From NCBI RefSeq assembly GCF_001544915.2, contig NZ_FCOE02000032.1, positions 1 to 64,000 of the forward strand: a stretch of 64,000 nucleotides of DNA. The letters run 5' to 3'. Source of the stretch: Caballeronia pedi (GTDB lineage Bacteria; Pseudomonadota; Gammaproteobacteria; Burkholderiales; Burkholderiaceae). Numbering within the stretch: the first letter of the stretch is position 1; each line of letters opens with the position of its first letter. The position numbers were made by a program, and so were the translations under genes. This document shows, one piece after another, positions 26,027 to 33,496 of this stretch. Under the pieces are notes generated by a model that worked only from the letters and a program-made list of their open reading frames with translations, did no database searches and had not been told where the DNA came from.

Positions 26027-28663
26027 TCAGTCGAAAGCGTAGACGAAGTCGCCCGCGCTCGCCGAAAGCCGGATGCGCGCAAGCGCACCGCCTTCGGTCA
26101 GGCGCGTCAGATATTCCTTCGAAATGCGCGGCAGCACGGTGTTGGTGAGCAGCGCATCGATCACGCGGCCGCCTGATTCGGCTTCGGTGCAGCGCGAGAC
26201 GATGAGCCGCACGGCGTCATCGTCGTAGTCGAACGGAATGCCGTGATTGTCCGCGACGCGCCGGCGGATGCGCTCGAGTTGAAGGCGCACGATATCGGCC
26301 ATCTTCGCGTCGGAGAGCGGGTAATAGGGCACCGTGACGAGCCGCCCGAGCAGCGCGGCGGGAAACACGTCGAGCAGCGGAGCGCGCAAGGCGCGCGCGA
26401 GTTCATCGGGCGCGGGCACGCTGGCGGGATCACGGCACATCGACATGATCAGATCCGAGCCGACGTTCGACGTGAGCAAAATGATCGTGTTCTTGAAGTC
26501 GATATAGCGGCCTTCGCCGTCTTCCATCCAGCCCTTGTCGAAGACCTGAAAAAAGATCTCGTGGACGTCCGGATGCGCCTTCTCCACTTCGTCGAGCAGC
26601 ACGACGCTGTAGGGGCGGCGGCGCACCGCTTCGGTCAGGATGCCGCCCTCGCCGTATCCGACATAGCCGGGCGGCGCGCCCTTGAGCGTCGATACGGTGT
26701 GCGCTTCCTGAAACTCGCTCATGTTGATGGTGATGACGTTCTGCTCGCCGCCATAGAGCGTCTCGGCGATGGCGAGCGCGGTCTCCGTCTTGCCGACGCC
26801 CGATGTACCCGCGAGCAGGAACACGCCGATCGGCTTGTCGGGATTGTCGAGCCGCGCGCGCGAGGTCTGGATGCGCTTCGCGATCATGTCGAGCGCGTGG
26901 CGCTGGCCGATCACGCGGCGATCGAGCGCATCGGCGAGATTCAGCACGGCGGCAAGCTCGTTTTTCAGCATCTTGCCGACCGGAATGCCGGTCCAGTCCG
27001 CGACCACGCCGGCGATCACGCCCGCATCGACGCTCGGCAGGATCAGCGGGGCGTCGCCCTGCAAGTCCGCGAGACGCGCCTTGAGTTCCGCGAGGTGCGC
27101 GAGGCGTTCGTCGCGGGACGGCGTATCGACGGCTTCGCCTTGTTCGCGCAGCGAGGCGCGTAGCGCGAGCAATTCGTCGACCACGCGCTTCTCTTCGTCC
27201 CAGCGCGCTTCCAGAGCGCCGAGCGCATCGTGTTCGCGTGCGAGCAGCGCGGCGACATCGGCGGCGCGCGTGCCGACATCGACGCCGGCATTCGCCTCCC
27301 GCGCGACGATCTGCGCTTCCACGTCGAGCGCTTCGATGCGGCGGCGGCAGTCGTCGACCTGCGCCGGCGTCGCGTGCTGGCTGACGGCGACGCGCGCGCA
27401 CGCGGTGTCGAGCAGCGAGACGGCCTTGTCGGGCAACTGCCGCGCCGGAATGTAGCGATGCGACAGCCGCACGGCCGCTTCGATCGCCTCGTCGAGCAAC
27501 TGCACGCGATGATGCCCTTCGAGCACCGCCGCGACGCCGCGCAGCATCCGCACGGCTTTCGCCTCGTCCGGCTCGTGCACCTGCACGACCTGAAAGCGCC
27601 GCGTGAGCGCGGGGTCCTTCTCGATGTGCTTCTTGTACTCGGCCCAGGTGGTCGCGCCAATCGTGCGCAGATCGCCGCGCGCGAGCGCGGGCTTGAGCAG
27701 ATTCGCCGCGTCGCCGGTGCCTGCCGCGCCGCCCGCGCCGACCAGCGCATGCACTTCGTCGATGAACAGGATCACCGGCTTCGGGCTCGCCTGCACTTCC
27801 TCGACGACCTGTCGCAGACGCTGCTCGAACTCGCCCTTCATGCTCGCGCCCGCCTGCAGCAGCCCGAGATCGAGCGACAGCAGCGCGACTTCGGCGAGCG
27901 GCGGCGGCACGTCGCCGCGCACGAGACGCTGCGCGAAGCCTTCGACGACCGCCGTCTTGCCGACGCCGGCCTCGCCCGTGAGCAGCGGATTGTTCTGCCG
28001 CCGCCGCATCAGGATATCGATGAGCTGGCGAATCTCGTCATCGCGGCCCGTGACGGGATCGAGCTTGCACTGGCGGGCTTTCTCCGTGAGATCGGTAGCG
28101 TATTTCCGCAAGGCTTCCTGTTGGCCCATGCTCGCGGGTTCGGGCTCGCTTCCGGACAACTGCGCGCCCGGCTCGTCTTCGCCTTCCTCGACCGAATCCG
28201 CGACGATGCGCGCGAAATTGTCCGACAGGTCTTCCGCCTTGATGCGTTCGAACTGCCGCGACATGGCGAAGAGCACGTTGCGCAGCCGCTGCGTTTTCAG
28301 CATGCCGACCAGCAGATGGCCAGTGCGCACCTTCGTCGCGCCGAACAGCAGCGTGCCGTAGACCCAGCCGCGCTCGATCGCATCGGTGACGTGCTCGGAG
28401 ATGTCGGAAATCGAGGTCGCCCCGCGCGGCAGACGGTCGAGCGACGCGGTCAGCTCGCGCGCGAGCACGGCGGCGTCCACGCCGTAGTGCGCGACGATGC
28501 GCTGCCAGTCCGAGTTCGGCGTCTCCAGAATCTGCATGATCCAGTGCGCGAGCTCGACATACGGATTGCCGCGCATCTTGCAGTAGACCGTCGCGCTTTC
28601 GACGGTCTTGTAGCCGAGCCTGTCCAGCTTGCCGAACAGCGCGACACGACTGATTTCCGCCAT
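26027..28663 (-). CDS. tssH: T6SS ATPase TssH (ClpV)
   Basis: An 878-residue class B AAA+ protein. The ClpV-type N-terminal domain begins AEISRVALFGKLD. AAA1 has Walker A GEAGVGKT, a coiled middle domain follows, and AAA2 has Walker A GTSGVGKTETAL and VVLLDEVEKAH. ClpV disassembles contracted TssB/TssC sheaths. The ATG at 28663 has GAGAGGAGAAA directly upstream; a frame start 17 codons earlier was rejected. It has its own promoter element in the 87-base gap after tssG and is followed closely by the FHA and PP2C genes. Confidence 0.97.
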   Translation of the reverse strand: MAEISRVALFGKLDRLGYKTVESATVYCKMRGNPYVELAHWIMQILETPNSDWQRIVAHYGVDAAVLARELTASLDRLPRGATSISDISEHVTDAIERGWVYGTLLFGATKVRTGHLLVGMLKTQRLRNVLFAMSRQFERIKAEDLSDNFARIVADSVEEGEDEPGAQLSGSEPEPASMGQQEALRKYATDLTEKARQCKLDPVTGRDDEIRQLIDILMRRRQNNPLLTGEAGVGKTAVVEGFAQRLVRGDVPPPLAEVALLSLDLGLLQAGASMKGEFEQRLRQVVEEVQASPKPVILFIDEVHALVGAGGAAGTGDAANLLKPALARGDLRTIGATTWAEYKKHIEKDPALTRRFQVVQVHEPDEAKAVRMLRGVAAVLEGHHRVQLLDEAIEAAVRLSHRYIPARQLPDKAVSLLDTACARVAVSQHATPAQVDDCRRRIEALDVEAQIVAREANAGVDVGTRAADVAALLAREHDALGALEARWDEEKRVVDELLALRASLREQGEAVDTPSRDERLAHLAELKARLADLQGDAPLILPSVDAGVIAGVVADWTGIPVGKMLKNELAAVLNLADALDRRVIGQRHALDMIAKRIQTSRARLDNPDKPIGVFLLAGTSGVGKTETALAIAETLYGGEQNVITINMSEFQEAHTVSTLKGAPPGYVGYGEGGILTEAVRRRPYSVVLLDEVEKAHPDVHEIFFQVFDKGWMEDGEGRYIDFKNTIILLTSNVGSDLIMSMCRDPASVPAPDELARALRAPLLDVFPAALLGRLVTVPYYPLSDAKMADIVRLQLERIRRRVADNHGIPFDYDDDAVRLIVSRCTEAESGGRVIDALLTNTVLPRISKEYLTRLTEGGALARIRLSASAGDFVYAFD

Positions 28664-28700
28664 CGCGTTTCTCCTCTCCCGACGCACGTGCCTCCATCCG

Positions 28701-28731
28701 ATAAGACGGCGCAACGGCGGGAATTTTGCAA
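28701..28731 (-). promoter_or_regulatory. Promoter-like element upstream of tssH
   Basis: Minus strand: TTGCAAAAT then CGTCTTAT, with TGCAA and CGTCT separated by 17 bases. A 13-base block here (plus strand ATAAGACGGCGCA at 28701-28713) is identical to one at 32868-32880 upstream of hcp-like, and both are followed nine bases later by ATTTTG. Confidence 0.65.
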
Positions 28732-28750
28732 GGTGCTTTCGATGCGCCTG

Positions 28751-29833
28751 TCACGCGAGATGCGCGTCGGCATCGAGCGCGAGATCGGCGCAATCGGCGG
28801 CGCGGCCGGCGAGACCGAGCCAGGCCGAATAGCCGAGCCGGCCGTAGCGGCCGATCTGCGCGGTCGGCACTTCATCGGCGGCGAGGATGAGTTGCGCGTC
28901 CCACGCGAGTTCGCCGTTCAGATGTCGGCGCACCACGGCGACGAGCGTCGGCAGCGCGGCGCCGCCTGGCAGCAGCGACTCGAACTGCGCGAGCGACAGC
29001 GGCCCGATCACGAGACGAAACGCGTGCTGACGATCCCACACGGCGCGGCCCAGCACCGCGCCGCGTCCGAGTTGCGCGAAGCCGGATGTCTCGCCCGAAA
29101 AGCGCGCCGCGCGATGCCGCAGCGCGGTGCGCTCCTCGCGTTGCAGTGTCATCCAGTGCCCGCGATACGGCTCGATGCGCACCGGCACGCGCAGCAGCGC
29201 AGCCGCGATCGCTTCGAGCACCTCGGCGGGACGCGTCTGCATGTTCCAGAGGCCCGCGAAATGCAGCTTCGCGTGATCGGAGACGGCGTCGCGCTCGCGA
29301 TTCGCTGCATCGGCGTGTCCGATCAGCGCGCCCGCATAGAACGCGAAGCGGTCGTGTCCCGGCCGGTCCAGCGCCGTGACCGGCCGGCCCTGCGCCCACG
29401 CGCGATAGAACAGCAGCAGGAAACGATGCAGCAGCGTATCGAGCAGACGCGCGAAGGCCTTGTCGCCGTGATGCAGCGCGCGTTCGCGGGCGAAATCGGT
29501 CAGATGCAGCGGCAGCGGTCCGTTCGGGCCGAGGTAGCCGAAGAAGCGCTGTTCGAGGCGCGGCGCGTGTTCGTCGTGGGTGCGTCGCAGCGCGGCGAGC
29601 GGCGCGGGCGCGAAGGCGAGCGACACGTCCTGCGCGAGACGCAGCGGCTCGTCGGCGGGGCGCGCGCCGCAGCCGAGGCGCGGCAGATGCGGCGTCAGCG
29701 CTTCGAGGTGCCGCATCAGCCGATAGAAATCGTGCCGATGCGGCGCCTCTGCAACCGCATCGAACAGATCAGGCAGCGCGTCGGTCGGCTCCTCGCGCGC
29801 CGCCGCGCTCAGAAGATGGCTCTCGTGCCGCAT
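28751..29833 (-). CDS. tssG: T6SS baseplate protein TssG
   Basis: A 360-residue ImpH/VasB protein. Typical segments are HDFYRLMRHLEAL, the F.GYLGPNGPLP.HLT block and L..YYR-like helices in the middle. It forms the baseplate wedge with TssF and TssE. The ATG at 29833 lies inside the last codons of tssF (25-base overlap), so the two are coupled. A longer frame extending deeper into tssF was rejected because the added sequence has no TssG features. Confidence 0.94.
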   Translation of the reverse strand: MRHESHLLSAAAREEPTDALPDLFDAVAEAPHRHDFYRLMRHLEALTPHLPRLGCGARPADEPLRLAQDVSLAFAPAPLAALRRTHDEHAPRLEQRFFGYLGPNGPLPLHLTDFARERALHHGDKAFARLLDTLLHRFLLLFYRAWAQGRPVTALDRPGHDRFAFYAGALIGHADAANRERDAVSDHAKLHFAGLWNMQTRPAEVLEAIAAALLRVPVRIEPYRGHWMTLQREERTALRHRAARFSGETSGFAQLGRGAVLGRAVWDRQHAFRLVIGPLSLAQFESLLPGGAALPTLVAVVRRHLNGELAWDAQLILAADEVPTAQIGRYGRLGYSAWLGLAGRAADCADLALDADAHLA

Positions 29834-31698
29834 CGCGGTGGACGTCGCAGGATTTCGCCGCGCGTGCTCGTGGAAAGCGCGGTCTGCACGAACGCATTGA
29901 TCGACACGTAGCGCGCGAAAAAGCGCTCCAGCACGCAGCCGAACAGCCACGCGCTGCCGCCCTGGAACGCGAGATCGTCGACCAGCACGTCGATCATCAG
30001 GCCGCGCCCGAACGCGATCGGACCGGGCATCGGCAGGCGGCGCACGACGCCTCGCGCATCCACGGCGACGACGCCCGCGACCTGGCCGCGTCCCGCGCGG
30101 TCGATCTCGGGCACGTGCAGCATCAGCAGCGCGCGCAGTGCGGCGGCCGCTTCGCGCGGACCGTGGCCCATCGACAGATAGTGCAGCGACAACTGATCGA
30201 TGAGCCGCCAGCTCTGGCTGCCATCGAGATTCGCGGGCGCGGGCCGCGACGGGCCGCTCACGCAGGTCACGGCGCTCACCGGCGCGGCGATGTCGAGAGA
30301 GAAACCGTTGCCCGCGCCGCCCTGCGGCATCATCAGCGGCAGATCGCGATTGGTGCAGAGTGTGGCGAACGCCAGTTGCCGCAGCGAGCCGCGATACGGC
30401 GCCGCGTTCGGATCGACGATCGACACATACGTCTCGCTGCCCACGTATTCCGTGCGCGCGCCGCTCTTGCGCCGCCCGGCCGGCACGATGCGCGGCTCGC
30501 GCTCGGTCGTGAAGTACGCCGCGTCGCCGGGGCGGTCCGCGAGAAAGTCCGCGTAGAACGGATGGAACGTCTGCTCGGTGTCGTCGCTCTGGCCATAGCC
30601 GGACACGCCGGTGACGGAATGCACCTCGAAGTCGAGCGGATGCGTGCGGTCCGGCACCACATGGAAACGCGCGGCGGCTTCCGTCACCAGCGCGCGGTCC
30701 GCCTGCTTCGGAAACAGGTTGATCGCGGGCACGCAGTCGAGCAGCACGTTGTCTTTCGTGACGATGCGTTCGAGCGATGCATCAGCGGTAGCGAGCAGGA
30801 ACGTCAGTTCGATTTCGCGCGTCGCGAACGACGGCAGCACGTCGGCGAGCCCGGCGACGCGTGCGAAACGGAAGCGCTCGGGCAGCGCGAAGTATTCGTG
30901 CAGCAGGCGATAACCCTGGAAAGCATTGGGCGTGACGGGCAGCAGCGCTTCATCATCGCCGAAGCCGGCTGGCGCGACGGCATCGCCGGGCAATGCGGCA
31001 AGCGTGCGGCTCGGCCGCTCGGGCGTCGAGACGACCACGGCCAGCGTGCCCGCCATGACCTGTTCGTAGAGGCGATAGGCCGTTTCATCGGCGCCCGCGA
31101 AATACAGGCTCAGCGCATCGAGACGCAATGCGTCGAACGAGACGCCTTCGGGCGTCGCGAGCCGGATACGCAGCGCACCCTTCAAGCGATGCGCGAGCGC
31201 CTGCGTCGCGGGCAGCGCGGCGAGCGGCAGATCCTGCATCTGCGCGAGGTAGCGCGCCTCGGTCAGCTCGATGGGCCACAGCGTGAGCGCGGCGCCCGTG
31301 CGGAATGTGCAGTGCGTGTGAGCGGATGCGCCGGACGCGACCGGCGCGATGAGTGCGGTGTCGCGCGGCACCGTGAAGCCTTCGGCGAGATTCGGGCTGG
31401 CGAGATCGGGCGCGAGGCGGGCGATCAGCATCGAAGGCGTCGGACACGCGGCCTGCGGCAGCACGACATGTGTGAGCTGCTGCGTGAAGCGCGGAAACTC
31501 TTCTTCGATTTTCAGCTGCACGCGCGCGGCGAGAAATGCGGTGCCTTCGAGCAGCCGCTCGACGTACGGATCGGCCACGTCGATGCCGCTCATGCCGAGC
31601 CGCGCGGCGATCTTCGGAAACTGCTCCGCGAACTCCGCGCCCATCTCCCGCAGATGCGCAAGCTCGGTGTTGTAGTGACGCAGAAGGCGCGGGTCCAT
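29809..31698 (-). CDS. tssF: T6SS baseplate protein TssF
   Basis: A 629-residue ImpG/VasA protein. It opens DPRLLRHYNTELAHLREMG and continues with AEFAEQFPKIA..L, the classic family N-terminus, plus DPYVERLLEGTAFL. It forms the baseplate wedge with TssG and TssE. It lies 22 bases after the tssE stop and overlaps tssG by 25 bases. Confidence 0.97.
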   Translation of the reverse strand: MDPRLLRHYNTELAHLREMGAEFAEQFPKIAARLGMSGIDVADPYVERLLEGTAFLAARVQLKIEEEFPRFTQQLTHVVLPQAACPTPSMLIARLAPDLASPNLAEGFTVPRDTALIAPVASGASAHTHCTFRTGAALTLWPIELTEARYLAQMQDLPLAALPATQALAHRLKGALRIRLATPEGVSFDALRLDALSLYFAGADETAYRLYEQVMAGTLAVVVSTPERPSRTLAALPGDAVAPAGFGDDEALLPVTPNAFQGYRLLHEYFALPERFRFARVAGLADVLPSFATREIELTFLLATADASLERIVTKDNVLLDCVPAINLFPKQADRALVTEAAARFHVVPDRTHPLDFEVHSVTGVSGYGQSDDTEQTFHPFYADFLADRPGDAAYFTTEREPRIVPAGRRKSGARTEYVGSETYVSIVDPNAAPYRGSLRQLAFATLCTNRDLPLMMPQGGAGNGFSLDIAAPVSAVTCVSGPSRPAPANLDGSQSWRLIDQLSLHYLSMGHGPREAAAALRALLMLHVPEIDRAGRGQVAGVVAVDARGVVRRLPMPGPIAFGRGLMIDVLVDDLAFQGGSAWLFGCVLERFFARYVSINAFVQTALSTSTRGEILRRPPRCGTRAIF

Positions 31699-31720
31699 GT
31701 GCGGTCTCTTCAGGCGGCCG

Positions 31721-32227
31721 TCAGCGCGGCAGTTCCATGACTGTGATGCCGCCTTCCTCCAGATCGATCTGCGTGCGCAGCGCGAACTCGAGCGGCACGG
31801 GCTGGGCCCACAGCAGACCGCGGATCACGAGCGCGATCTGATTGTGCATGTCGAGCACGGAGCGATCGAGCACGGGCTCGATCTCCAGTGTCGACGGATC
31901 GATGCGCGGCTCGAAGCGCTCGATCGCGACGCGGATCGCCTGTTCGAGCAGCACCGTGTCGATGGTCGACGCGAAGCGTCCCGACAGACACGGCAAGCCG
32001 TAATTGAGCACCGACGCGAACGCGTGCGGAAAACTGTCCTCGGCGATCGCATCGCCGAGATTCGTCGTGTTGAAAAGCCACGAAACATCGCGCAGGACCG
32101 CCGCGCGCAGGCCGCGATGCGTCATGAAGCGCTCGCCGGCGGGATCGGCGCGCGTGCCGGGATCGTCGTCAATCAGGCGGTCGAGCAGCGTGGGCTGCAG
32201 GCGGTCGGCGGCGCTGGGCTCGTTCAT
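31721..32227 (-). CDS. tssE: T6SS baseplate protein TssE (gp25-like)
   Basis: A 168-residue gp25-family protein. It has an early LLDRLIDDDP segment and then V..DVSWLFNTT, SVLNYGLP and the ERFEPRI..L region that match phage gp25 and TssE. It initiates sheath polymerisation at the baseplate. It lies 18 bases downstream of hcp-like and 22 bases upstream of tssF. Confidence 0.95.
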   Translation of the reverse strand: MNEPSAADRLQPTLLDRLIDDDPGTRADPAGERFMTHRGLRAAVLRDVSWLFNTTNLGDAIAEDSFPHAFASVLNYGLPCLSGRFASTIDTVLLEQAIRVAIERFEPRIDPSTLEIEPVLDRSVLDMHNQIALVIRGLLWAQPVPLEFALRTQIDLEEGGITVMELPR

Positions 32228-32245
32228 CGGCTCGTTCCTCGCGTT

Positions 32246-32836
32246 TCAACTCACGCGCCGCGCGGAGACATCCAGCGCGAAGGTCACTTCCGCGCCGCGG
32301 CTGCCCGTTGCGGTTTGCGGTGCGCAGGTCATCGTCAGTTGCTGCGCCGAGATTTCGAACACCTCGCAGGGCCGCGCGAAACGCGCGCTCGTGAAGATGT
32401 GATAGTTGCGGAAATACGCCTGTTCCAGCTTCATCGACAGATATTCGATCTGCACGCCGTTGTCCGCGCCCGCCGCCTTGAAGCACTTGATATGCGCGAG
32501 CGCGAGCAATTCGGCCTGCGCGCACAGCTTCGCGATGACGGGCGACGCCGAGTCCACGGTCTTGATGACGCCGAGCGCGGTCACGCGCATGTCGCTCGCG
32601 TTGAGCGCGGCGGCGTGCGGCGCGGCGTCGTAGCCTTGCGCCCAGCGCCAGCCGTGGATCTGCATCGGCGTATCCCAGTCGCCGCGCTTGTTCGCTTCGC
32701 CCTTTACAGGCGTGTTGCTGCGCTTGGGGACGACGTGCAGAAACATGTCGTCTGAATCCGCGAGCGCGAGCAGATCGAACTGACGCAGGGCGTCGAGCGA
32801 GAGGGTGTTGTCAGGGCGCGGGTCGGCGGGCTGCAT
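32246..32836 (-). CDS. Divergent Hcp-family T6SS protein
   Basis: A 196-residue protein with an Hcp-like layout: an early DDMFLHV strand, a WRWAQGYD segment, then IEYLSMKLEQAYFRNYHI, and closing beta strands. It is longer than and only distantly similar to the canonical Hcp encoded divergently 151 bases away. The ATG at 32836 was chosen; a start 15 codons upstream would run into the promoter element. It heads the hcp-like-tssE-tssF-tssG unit, so it is expressed with the baseplate. It may be a specialised tube or adaptor Hcp. Confidence 0.75.
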   Translation of the reverse strand: MQPADPRPDNTLSLDALRQFDLLALADSDDMFLHVVPKRSNTPVKGEANKRGDWDTPMQIHGWRWAQGYDAAPHAAALNASDMRVTALGVIKTVDSASPVIAKLCAQAELLALAHIKCFKAAGADNGVQIEYLSMKLEQAYFRNYHIFTSARFARPCEVFEISAQQLTMTCAPQTATGSRGAEVTFALDVSARRVS

Positions 32837-32867
32837 CGTGCTGTTCCGGTTGGACGACGGTCCGGAC

Positions 32868-32897
32868 ATAAGACGGCGCACGCCGTGCGATTTTGAA
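32868..32897 (-). promoter_or_regulatory. Promoter-like element upstream of hcp-like/tssE operon
   Basis: Minus strand: TTCAAAAT then CGTCTTAT, with TTCAA and CGTCT 17 bases apart. The CGTCTTAT end is 32 bases before the hcp-like ATG. It shares a 13-base identity with the tssH element. Confidence 0.65.
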
Positions 32898-32898
32898 G

Positions 32899-32927
32899 TT
32901 CAAAAATGGCCGGCGCGGTTCGTCTAA
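32899..32927 (+). promoter_or_regulatory. Promoter-like element upstream of hcp
   Basis: TTCAAAAAT at 32899 and CGTCTAA at 32921, with TTCAA and CGTCT 17 bases apart. Its upstream half is back to back with that of the divergent hcp-like element, forming the near-perfect palindrome ATTTTGAA-G-TTCAAAAAT at 32890-32907. Confidence 0.6.
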
Positions 32928-32986
32928 CCAGTGGATTGCATGCGCCGGGGCGCGCGCAACGAATGCCGATCACGAGGGAGGATCAC

Positions 32987-33469
32987 ATGGCTACGACCGA
33001 CTGCTATCTGAAGATCGACGGAATCGACGGCGAGTCGAAGCACAAGGGCGCGGAAGGCCAGATCGAGGTGCTGAGCTTCAACTGGGGCGTGACCAACGCG
33101 AGCAATCCGATGACAGGCAGCGGCAGCGGCATCGGCAAGGCGTCGCCGGGCGTGTTCCAGTTCGTGCACCAGTACGACAAATCCGCGCCCACGCTCAAGA
33201 AGAGTTGCGCGAGCGGCAAGCATATCGGCAGCGCGAAGCTCACCGTGAGCAAGGCGGGCGAAGGGCAGAAAGAATTTCTGACCGTCACGATGAAGCAGGT
33301 GACCGTGACGAAGGTCGCGTTGATCTGCCTGCCCGGCGGCCATCCGGAACAGACCGTCGATCTGAGCTACGCGGACATCGAGTTCGAGTACAAGCCGCAG
33401 GACGACAAGGGCGCGCTGGGCGGCGCCGTGAAGTTCGGTTGGGACGTGCGCAGTACCGAAGTCCGTTGA
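32987..33469 (+). CDS. hcp: T6SS tube protein Hcp (TssD)
   Basis: A 160-residue Hcp1-family protein. It starts ATTDCYLKIDGIDGESKHKG and continues IEVLSFNWG, the signature of the family. It contains the FQFVHQYDKSAP and ADIEFEYKPQ strands. Hcp hexamers stack into the inner tube and carry small effectors. A strong site (GGGAGGATC) precedes the ATG; the frame upstream of it was rejected. It heads the hcp-vgrG-effector unit, and vgrG follows after 27 bases. Confidence 0.97.
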   Translation: MATTDCYLKIDGIDGESKHKGAEGQIEVLSFNWGVTNASNPMTGSGSGIGKASPGVFQFVHQYDKSAPTLKKSCASGKHIGSAKLTVSKAGEGQKEFLTVTMKQVTVTKVALICLPGGHPEQTVDLSYADIEFEYKPQDDKGALGGAVKFGWDVRSTEVR

Positions 33470-33496
33470 CCTTCCCGCCGACAGACCGGTGCGCCG

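Noticed and set aside
8412..33000. Sigma-54 (-24/-12) promoters for the T6SS units
   Set aside because: No TGGCAC-N5-TTGC-type pair was found in the upstream gaps I read, and no bEBP gene is present.
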